Shown here piece by piece: positions 1 through 12,900 of a stretch of 64,000 bases of DNA. This DNA comes from Lytechinus variegatus (Eukaryota > Echinodermata > Echinoidea > Temnopleuroida > Toxopneustidae), in the NCBI RefSeq assembly GCF_018143015.1, contig NC_054743.1, positions 26,907,934-26,971,933 on the forward strand, given 5' to 3'. Numbering within the stretch: the first letter of the stretch is position 1; each line of letters starts with the position of its first letter. The translations under genes and the position numbers were made by a program. Below the pieces are notes generated by a model, which ran no database searches, was not told the origin of the DNA, and saw only the letters and a list, made by a program, of their open reading frames with translations.

Positions 1-715
1 TCAGTGAGACAAAATTTTGGATGGAAAAAATTGTTATTTTTATTGGTGTTGTTTCTTTTGTCCTTTTTCAAAGCAGGTCTCTGATATCGGGAGATGTTTC
101 CCCATATTGGAGAGAGTCTCAAGTTGAAGAAGAGAAGAATATTATTCTACTCATGTACATTTTTCATTTAAAGGAAATTATGATCACGATACCAAGAATA
201 TACAGTGAACTATGGTTTCGTTTATTTCTTGCACGCATTGTAACTTAGAGCTCGAGTCAGACTCAGTCCAGACTCCAGAGTCTGTCGTCAGAGCCGAGAC
301 TGGCCGAGACTGTGAAACTTTATTTAGATCATCTAATGTTAGATCTAAAAAAGGCAGCTTTTTGCATTTTAGACTAGATCTACTGTATGACTCGGACTTC
401 GGAGGTAATTGAATTCTGTTGCCCTTTTCACTGTTAGAAAGTTCCAGCTATAAAAATAATGCTTTGTTTTATCCACCACCCCACTATAAGGTATAGTCAC
501 GTATTGTATTACAGGACACTATCATGATTCTGGACGCGCATATTACTGCATACGAAAACAATTTCCTACCGTAAGACTCCAGAAGTTCAATTTCACAGAG
601 CAAAACATACATGTAGAACAAGATTTGCAAAAACAAGGCAAAAAAAATCCAACTTTTATCTAATTTATGTCTTAAAATGACAGAAAATGCTTGAAATATC
701 AGTTTTGCGTCAACA
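1..715. other. No supported gene; degenerate intergenic DNA
   Basis: Short open frames are present, but none has a recognisable domain. A possible splice acceptor (TTTTTCAAAGCAG, ending near 76) precedes an open frame that runs to 248, so a terminal exon of a gene lying to the left cannot be excluded. Positions 240-400 are rich in short GACTC/GAGTC and AGATCTA motifs. Confidence 0.4.
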
Positions 716-721
716 ATTTAT

Positions 722-2098
722 GGGCAAGTCCAAGAATTCGCGCGCGTTACGTATGGGACGTTTCAGAGGCTTTAATGACCTGAAAAATAGTGTTAAATGA
801 CTTTGATTAGATTGAATACCCTCATGATGGTAGACATCTAGGAAAAGAATAATCATGCAAAAAATGGTGACATTTGACCTTGACCTTGACCTTTTAGAGG
901 GAAAAGATGGGCCGTTACGTATGGGACGCAGAAAAAAGACAATTTTTGAAACATTTTTTTCAAGTTGAGAATTCTCTAAAAGTATTTCATTTGACAACTT
1001 GTAACTTACTGTGATAAAAGTCACAATACTCTAGTATATCTAAGGCAAGTTTCATGTCATAAGCAAAATCCCTCTAATTACAGACTCTAATTAAACAAAT
1101 TAATGACATGTTACGTATGGGACAGTTACGTATGGGACATTTTGTCCCCATAGAGAACGTACACAATTTTCCCCATAATTCAAAAAATTGAAATAATTTA
1201 AAATATGGAAATAACAAAAGAGTTTCAGTCTTTTAAAATGTTCTATTGAGACATATTTGATATGACTGAAGAGGAAATTAGCCATTTCAACATTTTTTTT
1301 CTTGTTTTTTCATGGTTTCATGAATTTCTTATGTATTTCTATTGTTTTTATTTTTTTTCATATTTTTCCATTTTCACAAATTTTTTGTTACAATTGCTTT
1401 CATTAATGAGTATTCATAACAAATCGTATTCATAACAAATCAGTCTTTAAAAACTAAAGAAAAGGTAAATAATCACTTTTTAGAGCACTCTTGAAATTTG
1501 TTTTTCTCCATTCACTTTGTACACAAATCTCCCCATTGACATTGTGTGTAAATGTCCCATACGTAACATGTTGTCCCATACGTAACAATTTTTTAATTAA
1601 CTTTTAATTAAAAGGTGAACTCTATTTTTGAAACTTTTTTGGGTATAACATTTTCATACTTTATAAATTAGAACTTCCCAGAGATGCAACAATACAAGTA
1701 TTGTATTATGAGAAATAACTTAAAAAAACGTCCTCAAAATGTTACGTATGGGACATTCCATCGTTGGACAAGACCTAATTTGCATAATTAATTAGATGAC
1801 ACCACTTTTTTCCCCAAAAATTAATAAGATGTTAGGGGGTCCATGTCCCACCTATGACTAAATCTCACAAGTTTTCTTTTCATTTTCTATGAGTTTTTAT
1901 AATTGTCCCATACGTAACGCCCATTTTACCAATTATGCAAATTAGGTGCCCCAAATTAGCATAAATATGCATATTATCAAATTTTTCTTAATGAAATTTT
2001 AAAATTCAACATTTGGGCTTTCTTACCCCACCAAAGATAACTTCTTAAATTAAAGATGAAATTTTGCCTTCTAGGGTGACCTTTTCTTGGACTTGCCC
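722..2098. mobile_element. Non-autonomous DNA transposon with eight internal 14-mers
   Basis: The ends are a 15-bp inverted repeat, GGGCAAGTCCAAGAA at 722 and its complement ending at 2098. Both are flanked by TTAT (718-721 and 2099-2102), which looks like a 4-bp target duplication. Inside, GTTACGTATGGGAC occurs eight times: plus orientation at 746, 914, 1110, 1125 and 1741, minus orientation at 1554, 1573 and 1905. No coding frame is present, so an outside transposase would be required. The family is not one I recognise. Confidence 0.75.
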
Positions 2099-2480
2099 TT
2101 ATATATTTTCAAATGGAAATATGCCCCTGATTTGCCAAATTTCAATCTCGTCCGCTCTTTCGATCGAATGTTGAGGTGTGGTGCATTGTGGGTGATCATT
2201 GACGGCTAGTTCTCAAGGTCCCGTGCACGAGATTTCTATGATTTATAGAGCCGTGACTGAGGCGTGAAAAATCGACAGCAGGGCATCAATAGAACTTGAT
2301 AAGCGTCACGAAAAATATTGGATAGTGCCATGGAACATGCAGTTAAAAAGAAAATAAAATTAGAAAGCAAACACAAATTTATTATTACCATCATCTGCTC
2401 AGATTCTATAAAAAAAAAAAAAACTTTGAATTTACTCATATCTTTAGTCTAGATCTATTCTTTCTTACAGAGTTACATCA

Positions 2481-3089
2481 TTAAAGGTCAAGTCCACCTC
2501 AGAAAAATGTTGATTTGAATCAATAGAGAAAAATCAGACAAGCACAATGCTGAAGATTTCATCAAAATCGGATGTAAAATAAGAAAGTTATGACATTTCA
2601 AAGTTTCGCTTATTTTTAACAAAATAGTTATATGAACGAGCCAGTTACATCCAAATGAGAGTCGATGATGTCACTCACTCACTATTTCTTTTATTTTTTA
2701 TTGTTTGAAATTTGAATTATACAATATTTCAATTTTTACGAATTTGATGATTAAGACCTCCTTGCCTGAAGCACAAAATGTTAAAATAATGGAATTCCAC
2801 GTGTTTAGGAAGAAATGAAACTTCTTTTCACATGACAATGACAAAAAAATCAAAATATTTCATATTTCAAACAATAAAATACAAAAGAAATAGTGAGTGA
2901 CATCGACTCTCTCATTTGGATGTAACTGGCTCGTTCATATAACTGTTTTGTTAAATATAAGCAAAACTTTAAAATGTCATAACTTTCTTATTTTACATCC
3001 GATTTTGATGAAATTTTCAGTGTTATGCTTGTTGAATTTTTCTCTTTTTATCAAAATCAAGTTTTTGTTGGGGTGGAATTGTCCTTTAA
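2481..3089. mobile_element. TTAA-flanked foldback MITE, family A copy 1
   Basis: The element starts TTAAAGGTCAAGTCCACC and ends with the complement, GGTGGAATTGTCCTTTAA. The two halves are near-complements over roughly 200 bp, including GATGTAAAATAAGAAAGTTATGACATTT on one arm and its complement on the other. TTAA at both ends matches piggyBac target use. Other copies are at 16641, 27765 and 34419. There is no coding capacity; small open frames here are repeat sequence. Confidence 0.8.
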
Positions 3090-3553
3090 AATCAAGAAAT
3101 ATATTTACCCATCCGGAATCGTGAGGCAATATGTCACGAACTAACGAGTAACGTTGGCTTGCGGCAAGTGCGATGCAATGAAAACGATTGGTAAATTTAA
3201 TACAAAATCATATTCATAATTTTCATAATATTCTTATTTGGAAAAGCAAGTGCAAATTTTTCCTGAATTGTATTTCCTCTATTTGTCATTTTTAAAGCAA
3301 TTAAATATTGGTGTCCGTCCGGTATTGCTATGTATTAGGATACACTGCCATACGCATCCTCGCATGTACTTTACGGTGGCTTCATCTCTGGCTCGCCGCC
3401 GCGCCCGAAGCTCCGGGAAGATGATTTTGATAGTTGTGTTTTCTGTTCGTGCGCGTGGCCGGGTGTTCGAAGGTCCTGGCGAATGAATAAAATTGAGTAT
3501 GAAAAACACAGATAAAGCAAGGATAATTCATTATATTGCTCAACATGTCTCAC

Positions 3554-3697
3554 CATAGATTCACTAATGCCTCCAGGAATAGGAACAGATGCATTATCGT
3601 CTTTGGTTGCTTGTAATGCTTGTTTATTGAGAGTGATTCCTTCTGTTCGTGTGTTCGAAACACCCGCTTTGTTTTTGTCAGCCATATCTGATGTCAC
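3554..3697 (-). CDS. Candidate first coding exon of an unidentified divergent gene
   Basis: An ATG at 3697 on the minus strand opens a 48-codon frame (MTSDMADKNKAGVSN...) ending at a good donor, ATG|GTGAGA, at 3554/3553. Composition is protein-like: Lys, Thr and Asn rich, with no repeat bias. The start lies 256 bp from the oppositely oriented start of the MULE gene, across a CpG-rich stretch, as in a bidirectional promoter. No following exon was found to the left within the window, and no family is recognised. It could equally be a chance frame, since the open frame reads past the donor for another 60 codons. Confidence 0.3.
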
Positions 3698-3702
3698 GTG
3701 CG

Positions 3703-3749
3703 CCCCGGCGGCCCGCGCGGCCGGGGGGGGGGGGCGCGGGCCGCCGGGG
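3703..3749. other. GC-only hairpin at the outer edge of the left 77-bp repeat
   Basis: CCCCGGCGGCCCGCG at 3703-3717 pairs perfectly with CGCGGGCCGCCGGGG at 3735-3749. The 17-base loop contains a run of G. The right arm overlaps the first four bases of the 77-bp inverted repeat. The sequence is almost pure G+C in an otherwise AT-rich window. Confidence 0.8.
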
Positions 3750-3822
3750 CGAAATTATTTTTCCCACCATATTTCTGGACCAAAATACGAGCTCATTTGC
3801 ATACAGCCAATCAGAGACGATT
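3746..3822 (+). repeat. Left copy of 77-bp inverted repeat bracketing the MULE gene
   Basis: It is identical at 76 of 77 positions to the reverse complement of 28829-28905. The G-rich end points outward in both copies, the orientation expected for terminal inverted repeats. Inside the 77 bp, weaker similarity continues: GCGTCTT, GGAATAAGAG and TACGCATGCGC at 3827-3860 recur in the same order on the minus strand at 28687-28780. No clear target-site duplication is visible because both outer flanks are homopolymeric G/C. Confidence 0.8.
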
Positions 3823-3952
3823 ATTGCGTCTTGGGAATAAGAGTTGAGTACGCATGCGCCTGCTAGCGCTCCTCGATCGTCTGTGAATGGACGTCGGACT
3901 AAAAAGTTAGCTAGAAGTTGTAGATCAAGACTGAAGTTCTTTATGGACAAAA
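3746..3952 (+). promoter_or_regulatory. Probable promoter region of the MULE gene
   Basis: An octamer ATTTGCAT (3795-3802) is followed 5 bp later by a CCAAT box (3807-3811) within AGCCAATCAG. CpG density is much higher than in surrounding DNA. The start codon of the MULE gene is about 140 bp downstream. No TATA box was found. A CACGTG E-box sits just outside at about 3696. Assignment as a promoter is an inference from position and motifs. Confidence 0.5.
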
Positions 3953-6900
3953 ATGTCCAAAATTGTGTTGTGTTACACCTGCTCGCATTCGACAGAGGCC
4001 GAGCCAGATCCCGAACAAGTGAGCTGGTTAGAGGTAAGTTCAAATTTGTGATAAGATTATAAGTTAGCTAGAGTCTAGACCCCAACTACTAGACTAGCCT
4101 AACGTGTGCGATTGTAGTAAATCATTACCGTATACTGCGAATCGCTCGCTCGCGATCGCGTGTGAAACTTTTTTCCCGCTGCTTGTATCAAGTAGGCCTA
4201 TGGGGGACCTCCTCCGTCCTCGACAGCTGGTGGTAGCCATTGTTTCGAGGAGTTTTTAAATATTTTAGTCTTTTTTTAATTTCTCCTCGTACTCAGACTG
4301 CTCACTATTGTGCAGCCACCATTCATGAAATTAGCTGTGAACAATGCAATGCAAAATCTCCCCGCTCATCAATTTTTGTCTTTTAAAGAACACTGTGTTA
4401 GGCCTAGGCCTATAACTTATAACTTATAAGGGCCTAAGCCTAGTAGGCCTATAGGCTAGGCCTACACTATTCTGTTTTAACTTTTGGCCTGAAACTGAAA
4501 GTGCAAATGGACCAAAACAGGGGGAAAAACTTAAAAGGGGACAGTGACTTTGGCTGTCGCGCGCAATTCACCTTTTCTGTTTTATCTGCAGTCCGTTGCA
4601 GAAAGAGTTGCGTTTAAACGCAAGTCAAAAAATCAATCGCAAGTCCCAAATGCGCGCTGTTGATTGGTTGAAAATTAAGTTGCGCATGATTTTTAGAGTT
4701 GCGTTTGATTGCAACTCTTTCTGCAACGGGCCCTTTATCTTAAATCTTAATTATACGGAATGGCCATTGGCATTGTTTGAGTCCTGTATGGCAGTGAGTC
4801 CAAACTTTGTGCGTGTCCAAACTTCGCGGACGGTCATTATCTCCAAAACTAGCCAATATCCTTAAAATCTGACATCATCAATGTGAAAAGCGACCTAAAA
4901 TTACCCTTCGTTGAAAGTTTCTTTAGGATTAGTCCAGTATTCATGAAAATATTGGCAAAAGATCGGCAAATATTAGCGCCCGTTTTGAAGAAAGCAACAA
5001 GCATCACGATATCACCATTTTACAAACAGAAATCATCAAAAATGTGAGTTAAATGTGGTACTAACCGATTCCATAGCATTTTGCCATAAAACTGATATAA
5101 ATATTTCACTTTTTGAGCTTGAGTCTTTGTTTAAATCTCCACAAAAGCTTTGGTGCGCGAAGTTGGGTCACACTTTTTCTGAACGGGTTTCCAGCACACC
5201 CCGCATTCGCCAAACGGAATAGAATTTTGAGATCGCGATACCGGCGAAACCCCTTGACCTACTTTACATTTTCGTCCATGATTTTATAGTTTACAATCTT
5301 GCCGTAAATGTGGTAACTATTTCTTGAATTGGTTTTGTATGAATTATGAATAATTTGTGGACAAAATTAAGCCTGATGAATATTTTTAAAAAGTGCGCGA
5401 AGTTTGGACACCCCATCATACTGTCTCTGTAGACTACTGAACTAGATCTAGGCCTACCCCGGTATATAGTACAGATCGATCTAACTTGGTCTCTGTATTT
5501 GGTGAGTGGAGCCAATGCCACAGAGTCAGAGAGTTCAGCGGAACAACCAGAGTCAGAGACCAAGCTTTTGTTCTAGGCCTATAGGGACCCTTTTTTAGAA
5601 AAAGTTAAGCAATTAGGCCTAGGGCCTAGCTAATTTAACTGTGGGCGAGTAGGCCTACCACAGAATTTCTAACTGTGGTCTAGTAGTACTAAAGGTATAT
5701 TTCGTTAGGCCTAATCTAGCCCTAGAAAGGAGCCTAAACTGATGATATTACCTACTGTTTTGGATTATTTTTTTGGCCTTATCCTGAAATAAGTCGCCTC
5801 TCTTGTGTGTGTCAGTGTGTTTGTGCGCTTGTTGTGGACAAACTCAATGGAAAAGGAAAGAAGTCACCGCGGCTGACGAAATGAACTGCACAGAGATGCC
5901 AAGTTCAAAGACCAGCTATGTGTGAGATTCTCCGTGAATCTGAGTGAGATCACAGACATTGTGTACAATGTTTATGGGGATAGGCTGTGATTGCGTGAGA
6001 CAGAGATTTGAGGGGATGAACAAGAGTCCAAAATGCTTGAGTCTCACGCATTAATATGCGTGAGACTTGGTAGCTCTGACTGCAGGGAACCAGTGGTGTA
6101 ACGGGGGGGGGGGGTTGAGGGCAAGCTGCCCCGCCCCCTGGCAGATTTCACTGGGAGAATAAAAAAACGGGGATCAACAGAAAAGGGACAGAGAAAGAAA
6201 GGGGAAGGGAAGGGGAAAAGTAAAGGAGGGAAAGGAAAGGGGAAATGAAAGGGAAAAGTGAACAAAATAGAAGATTTTTTTTAATGGAAAAGGAAGGAAA
6301 GCAGGAAAAGGAACAAATAATAGATAGATAGATAAAATGGTTTATTATTTATATTAAAAGATTATCTCAGCCAATTAAAGGCCGAATTGTGATCAATTTT
6401 ACAAACATGCAAGTTACATATAAAGTTCTCATACAAAGTATTGTAATATTTTCTTAAAAGGATACACGAACCTATTATGTATACTATGTGATCTTAGAGA
6501 AGAAAAAAGTCAGTGGAGAAAAAGAAGAATGCAGTGGTAGGTGAACGAAAAGAAAGACGAAGGTCAAGGAAACTAGAAAAATGTAAATGGAAGTTGTGAA
6601 GGTGTAATGGAGTAAATGGAAAGAATGGAAAAGAGAGGAGACAGAAAAGAGAGGAGAAACCAGGAGGAAAAGAGGAGAAAAGAACAGATCATGTTCATCT
6701 CATCTTGACATGTACAAACCATATCCTATCGCAGACAGTAAAAATAAACAATTGAGAAAGAATAAATCATTCCGAAATAGGCCTATGTAATGCATTAGCA
6801 TGATGGAAAACAAATTAAAATATGACAAACAATAGCGAGCGGGAAATTGAAGGTATTAGTCAAGAAGCTAAAAGGGGCAAGAAGAAAAAAACTTAATACC

Positions 6901-9900
6901 ATGATATGACCAGGATATTGTTGGCTCTTGCCCCCCCCCCCCCCCCTTGGCTACCGACCCTGTTACGCTGCTGCAGGAAACCAGGATAATGCTGTCTTTG
7001 GCCACAACATTTTCTGTATTTGATTCTGACGTAGATCGAACAATCTTCAACCAGGATAGACACTCTAACGTTAAGTGTAGACTACTCTGATTGAATCCAA
7101 ACTTTTACACTGGCTTATAGGCATACCCCGATGGAATAAACCTTAAATTCACATACTGAAACTGAAATTTAGGTTTAAGGGTAACTACTGGATGATTACC
7201 AGCCCCCCCCCCCCCTTATTTGGAATTGTACAAGCTTTTTATTAAAATCTTAACCTTACTCAAGTTGATGTGGCATATTGGCATATGATTACTTAGGTTC
7301 AAGGGCAACTACTGGACGATCCCCCCCCCCTCTTATGGGGAATTGTACAAGCTTTTTATTCAAATCTTAACCTTACTCAAATCGCTGTGGCATATTGGCA
7401 TATGATTACTATGGTTCCAGGGCAACTACTGGACGATTATCCCCCCCCCCCCCCTTATGGGGCTTTTTGTTTAAATCTCAAACTTACTCAAATTGCTGTG
7501 GCATATTGGCATATGATTAATTTGGTTCAAGGGAAACTACTGGACGATTACCCCCCCCCCCCCCCTTATATAGTATAAGGGTAAACATGACTTGATATGG
7601 ATTTTTTTGCTTGAATATTAGAAATTAAATTTTCAATGAATAATTCAAAATCAAAGAAAGAGAATTAAAATAATAATCTTAGAATTTTTAGAAAAAAGAA
7701 ATAAAGACAGATAAAGATAATCATAATTATTATTATAATAATTTTTTTTGCTTCATTAATATTATCATCTGAATAATTGTTATAATCATAATTACAATCA
7801 AATTATAATTATTATAATTATTTCATAGGGTTGATTATTATTATTAATGATTATTATCGAAATAATAATTATTACTGTCTCAATAATTATAAGGCCTTTA
7901 ATTATATTTATTATGATTATTATGATTATTATTATAATTATAACAATTTTTACAATAATTATTATTGATGTCTTATTAATATTACTATCTCAGTAATTAT
8001 TACAATTGGAATTACTTTGTTATCATTATAATTTTATAATAAAAAATTATTATTGTAATAGTTATAATTGTCTCAATAAATATAAGGCCTATATTTATAA
8101 TTATTTCTATAAACATAATTATGATAATAATTATATGTATAGTTGAATATTATTGAACTCTCATTAATAATATTGTCTCAATAATTATTACAATTATAAT
8201 TACTATCATAATTATAATTGTTATAATTATTTTATGATAATAATGATTATTGTAATAATAATTGTTATCATTTTCTCAATATTTATTGTCTCATCATTAT
8301 AATTGTTTAACTTAAAATGAATGCTTCCCTTTGAAAGGTCAGATTTAAAGTGATTAGTTAACATTGCTTTGACTTAAAAAAATCTGAGCTAGAAGGTCAC
8401 ACTTGTCACCTGTGTCTGTGATATGTTACAAAAATGAAGCCCAGAAAAAATTGCGTTCGAAATAATTATTTAGTGCTTCAAAAATTGAAATATAAAGTGA
8501 CCGGAAACACCATCTTAATTTCATCCCATGCACTTATGTGTACTATTAAGGCGTCTATTTACAAAATCGGGGTTTGCCTTGAAGTTTTAGCTTTTCATTC
8601 TCAATAATGGTTATTTTCAGGGTTTAGTAGTTCTAATACATGCATTTGTACACATGTTTCATCTTTGTTTGAGAATTTTTTAAATCGGCTGTTCACAAAG
8701 TCACAATATCTTTAATTACAAACAATTAACTCGCAAAACAGAGGAGAAGAAGGGTATATTATGGAAGCTTAAAAGTGCCACCGAGATGTTGAGATAATTA
8801 TCTCGGGAAGTCGACATCTTGATAGCAAAAGATAAGATGACGAGATCCCAGATCTCATCATGTCGACATCTTTTAGAAGAGATGATGAGATGACAAGATC
8901 CCGAATCTCATCATGTCAGTAGGGGGGACACAATATCAAATGTCCCCCCTACTATTTTTGGTCTTTTGTGCTGGAGAAAAATACATCTTTCAGGTTCGAA
9001 ATAAACATGTATTTTGGACAAAATGACCTATATTTTGGGTGTCAAAACCTTTTTTTTTTCTTTTTTTTTTGGTCAAATTTTCCAGAGTGAATAAAATAAG
9101 ATGAGGGGAATACTTTGATAATAAAGAGAATCTTTGATGTCACTATACATGTATAAAATTCGCGCTCGCATTGCCTGTTAGGTGATTGTTCAATTCAAGT
9201 CAATTCTTTATTTCATTTCCATTCAAAACATAATACAAATAATATAAAGTAATACAAATCAAGTACAGTTGTTCAATATGGAGCTTAAATATCAGGTTTG
9301 GAAGTCAATATACATTTCACATTTTATTTCATTGTGTGATTTACAAACTGATTTTTAAAAAGTGCTCTGTACAAATGACAGCTTTATGGTCTGAATATTG
9401 ACATTTTCTCCTCGCGCTGAGCGCTCGCAAATTTCGATTTATTAAGTACCTATTATTTTTGTGTATTCCATTTTTGTTTGAAAAAATATCATTTTTCAAG
9501 TCTGATTGTCAAAACAAATCAGATAGCGCTACTCGCTAGCATTTTGATTGGCAAGTTATATTATGTATCAATATTTGCACTCGCATTAATGGTTAGAAAA
9601 TTTTCAATTGATGCAGTCTATTCATCATTACAAAAGTGCTTGAAATGTCCAGTTTTCAGGCCACAATATCATCAGATTTCTCGCCCTCATTAGGCATTAA
9701 TAAATAAGATATTAATTTAATGATTAAACTAGGAGTGGGCTATACATGGGTCAAAAATACTTTTTTTGTAATTTCAATATGGGAACAGTTTTTTTTTATT
9801 CCTTGTAATGTATCTCAACATGAAATGACAATATTTTTTCTCTCGGGTCCGAGAAAAAAGTGTGCCGGGCCAAAATCCAAAATGGCCGCCAAAACCCCGA

Positions 9901-12900
9901 AAAATCACAATTTTGGCAACAACTTCTTTATTTGGTGGTCTTTTTCTTTGGTTTTGGTGTCTATTCATATGTGTTTGGGGGTAGGCAATTTGTTTTTCCT
10001 ACAATTAGTACTTTTAAACCATTATTTGTAGAGTTAAAAGGTAATTATACCTAAATTTCCCAATATTTATAGCCTTTTTTCAGCCAAAAAGCAGGTTTTA
10101 TTGTCCTGGGATTCTTGGATTTTAGATGGTACGAGGTCAACAATAGGAAGCACCTTCATAGAGCTATGTCACTTTTATTCCTCTACTATGAGTTTTACGG
10201 ATATTTGTGAAATATACCTTATTAAATTTAAAAAAATGTTAATTATCCATAGGGGCTATACAGTATACAATGTACTGTACATACTGCACTGCATAAATGC
10301 ATTGGCCACCATGACAAGGCCTGTGTAAACTACAGTGTTATACATGTACATTTGTAGAAATGAGCTCTTAGGTTTAGAATAAGATGCCTCAGAAATTGAA
10401 GATATGTTTTGTCTCAGAAACTGAGGACATGTTTTGTCAAATATTCTAATTCAGGGGGCGGAGAAAGGTAATTAGCCCCACATCATGGCATTTACACTGT
10501 AGCTATTCTGGGCCCCGTTGCATAAAAATTTACCATTATGTTAACTTAATGGTAACTTGCATGGAATCCTTGGTTCTGATCTGATTGGCTGTTGATCAAT
10601 ATTACCATGATAGTTACCTGACCCCATAAATATAGGCCAGTTAGACACCACAACCAAGTAAAAAAAAGCCTCCAAATGAAGAAGATATGGCTAGATATGT
10701 GATGTACATATATGATATACATGTATATGTGATATTTTCAATTAACGTTGCTGGTTTCATCATGTATATCAGCTGACAAGCAATCAAATTCACAATTCAT
10801 AATTTAATTTTAAACCTTAGGAGCTTATTTCTAATGTATGACACTATAGTTTATATACAGGCCTTGTCATATGTCATGGTGGTCAATGCATGGATATATA
10901 TGCAGTGTAGTATGTACAGTAACAGTACATTGTATACTGTATAGCCCCTACAGATAATAAACATTTTTTCATTTAATAAGATATATTTCACAAATATCCG
11001 TAAAACCCATAGAAGAGGAATAAAAGCGATATAGCTCTATGAAGGTGCTTTCTATTGTTGACCTCGAACCATCTAAAATCCAAGAACACCAGGACGATAA
11101 AACCTGCTTTTTGGCTGAAAAAAGGCTATAAAAATTGGAAAATTTAGGTATAATTACCTTTTAACTCTACAAATAATGGTTTAAAAGTACTTATTATAGG
11201 AAAAACAAATTGCCTAGCCCCAAACACATATGAATAGACACCAAAACCAGAGAAAAAGACCACCAAATAAAGAAGTTGTGGCCAAAACTGTGATTTTGGG
11301 GGGTTTTGGCGGCCATTTTGGATTTTGGCCCGGCACACTTTTTTCTCGGACCCGAGACAAAAAATATTGTCATTTCATGTTGAGATAAGGTAAAAGGAAC
11401 ACAAAAAAACTGTTCCCACATTAAAACAAAAAATCACCCATTTATAGCCCACTCCTAATTAAACTGTCCCTTTTGTTTTTTCTTGTGCTTAGCAAGATGA
11501 ATAGGAAGATAGTCATGTTCATATGTCCTAAGGATGTCCTGGTCCTAAGTCTAAACTCAAATAATAGTGAAAAATGTCAACTCTTTGATCCATTTCCATA
11601 TCGCAATTTTCCTACAAAGTGCTTGTATATAGCTGAAATTGCCTCTTTTTCCGGATCGGAATATAAAAAAAAATAAGAGTAAAGGAGTTTCTCTTTTGAG
11701 AAAAAATAAAAAAGAAAAAGAAAAACCCACAAAGCTACCCTTCTCGCTTTGCTTTACCTTTTCTCTCTTTTTTTCCTTTTTTTTGGGGGGGCGACCGCCT
11801 CCCTGGCTATGCGCCTGCCCCCCCCCTGCGATTTAAGGTTACTAACTTCCACTTTTTGTTGAAATGCAGGAATTCTTGCCTGACAACTACAAACATCATA
11901 TTTGTAGTGTAAAAGAAGGAGAGGATGGAGTAAACATCACATTGAGGTTGGCTGTTTCGACCGAAGAAGGTGCTAAAAAATGGCTGGAATCCATGCAGAA
12001 GTCGTCTTTGGCCACTTTTCGAGTGGAAAGAACTCGTCCTTCCTCTGGTGAAAAGGTGTTGTACAAGGTGTGTATAATTAGGGTTTGGGTCCTTTTACCT
12101 AATCTCATATTATTTGGAGGACTTGAATCCATGGGAGAAGGCTATCATACCCCCCCCCCCCCCCCCACCTCAGATCTTGGCAATGAATGCACCAATCGAC
12201 AAAAAAATGGCACATACAAAGAACATCACATAGAATTGAATATAAAAAGATTTTTACTAATTAATTGATACTACTTTACAAAAGCACATTTTGACTTTCA
12301 TCAAATCTCTTGAAAATTCATGTCTTCTAGTTGAAATACTTTCAAATGATGTATTTCATTATATAAGTGTCTTTTGTAATGAGAAATATAACTAATTTGC
12401 ATAAACTATGAATATGCATGAGAATCACAAAATTTTCTTATTTCTAATGTATTTGATCTTATTCTTTTGTATGTTATTGTTTTATTTCTTAAATAAACTT
12501 CTGTAATAACAAAACTTTGGATATCAATTTCACAAAAACTTGTACAAAATGTGAGTTTTTTTTGTGAGTCAAGTGATTACCGACCAGTATATCACCTCTG
12601 CACGTACAACAAAATGAAGACATCAAAGTATGCGAGACTCTAGAGAAAAAAATCATGAAGTTTAAGAGCGAAATTCTGTTCAGTCTAGATGTAACACCCC
12701 AAAAAAAATCAACATGGGGGTGGGGGCAAAATGGCCCCCTTGGATTAGGTTAAAGCATTTGCATCAGCCACTGAAGGTGAGTCCGGAGACATTGTGTTAT
12801 CGGTTGTCCTTCCCGTTTACCTGTAAAACCTCAAGCTTTCTTCTATAGATGGAGAACTAAATTTCATGACAGTGCTTTAAAATGCAGGATAAATGTAGCC

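Noticed and set aside
7387-7578. 63-residue frame with repeated YWHM/PPPPP
   Set aside because: Translation of the 115-bp tandem repeat and its poly-C runs.
9720-10054. Frames repeated on both strands at 9.8 and 11.2 kb
   Set aside because: They come from the two arms of one foldback element; no family match and no selection signal visible.
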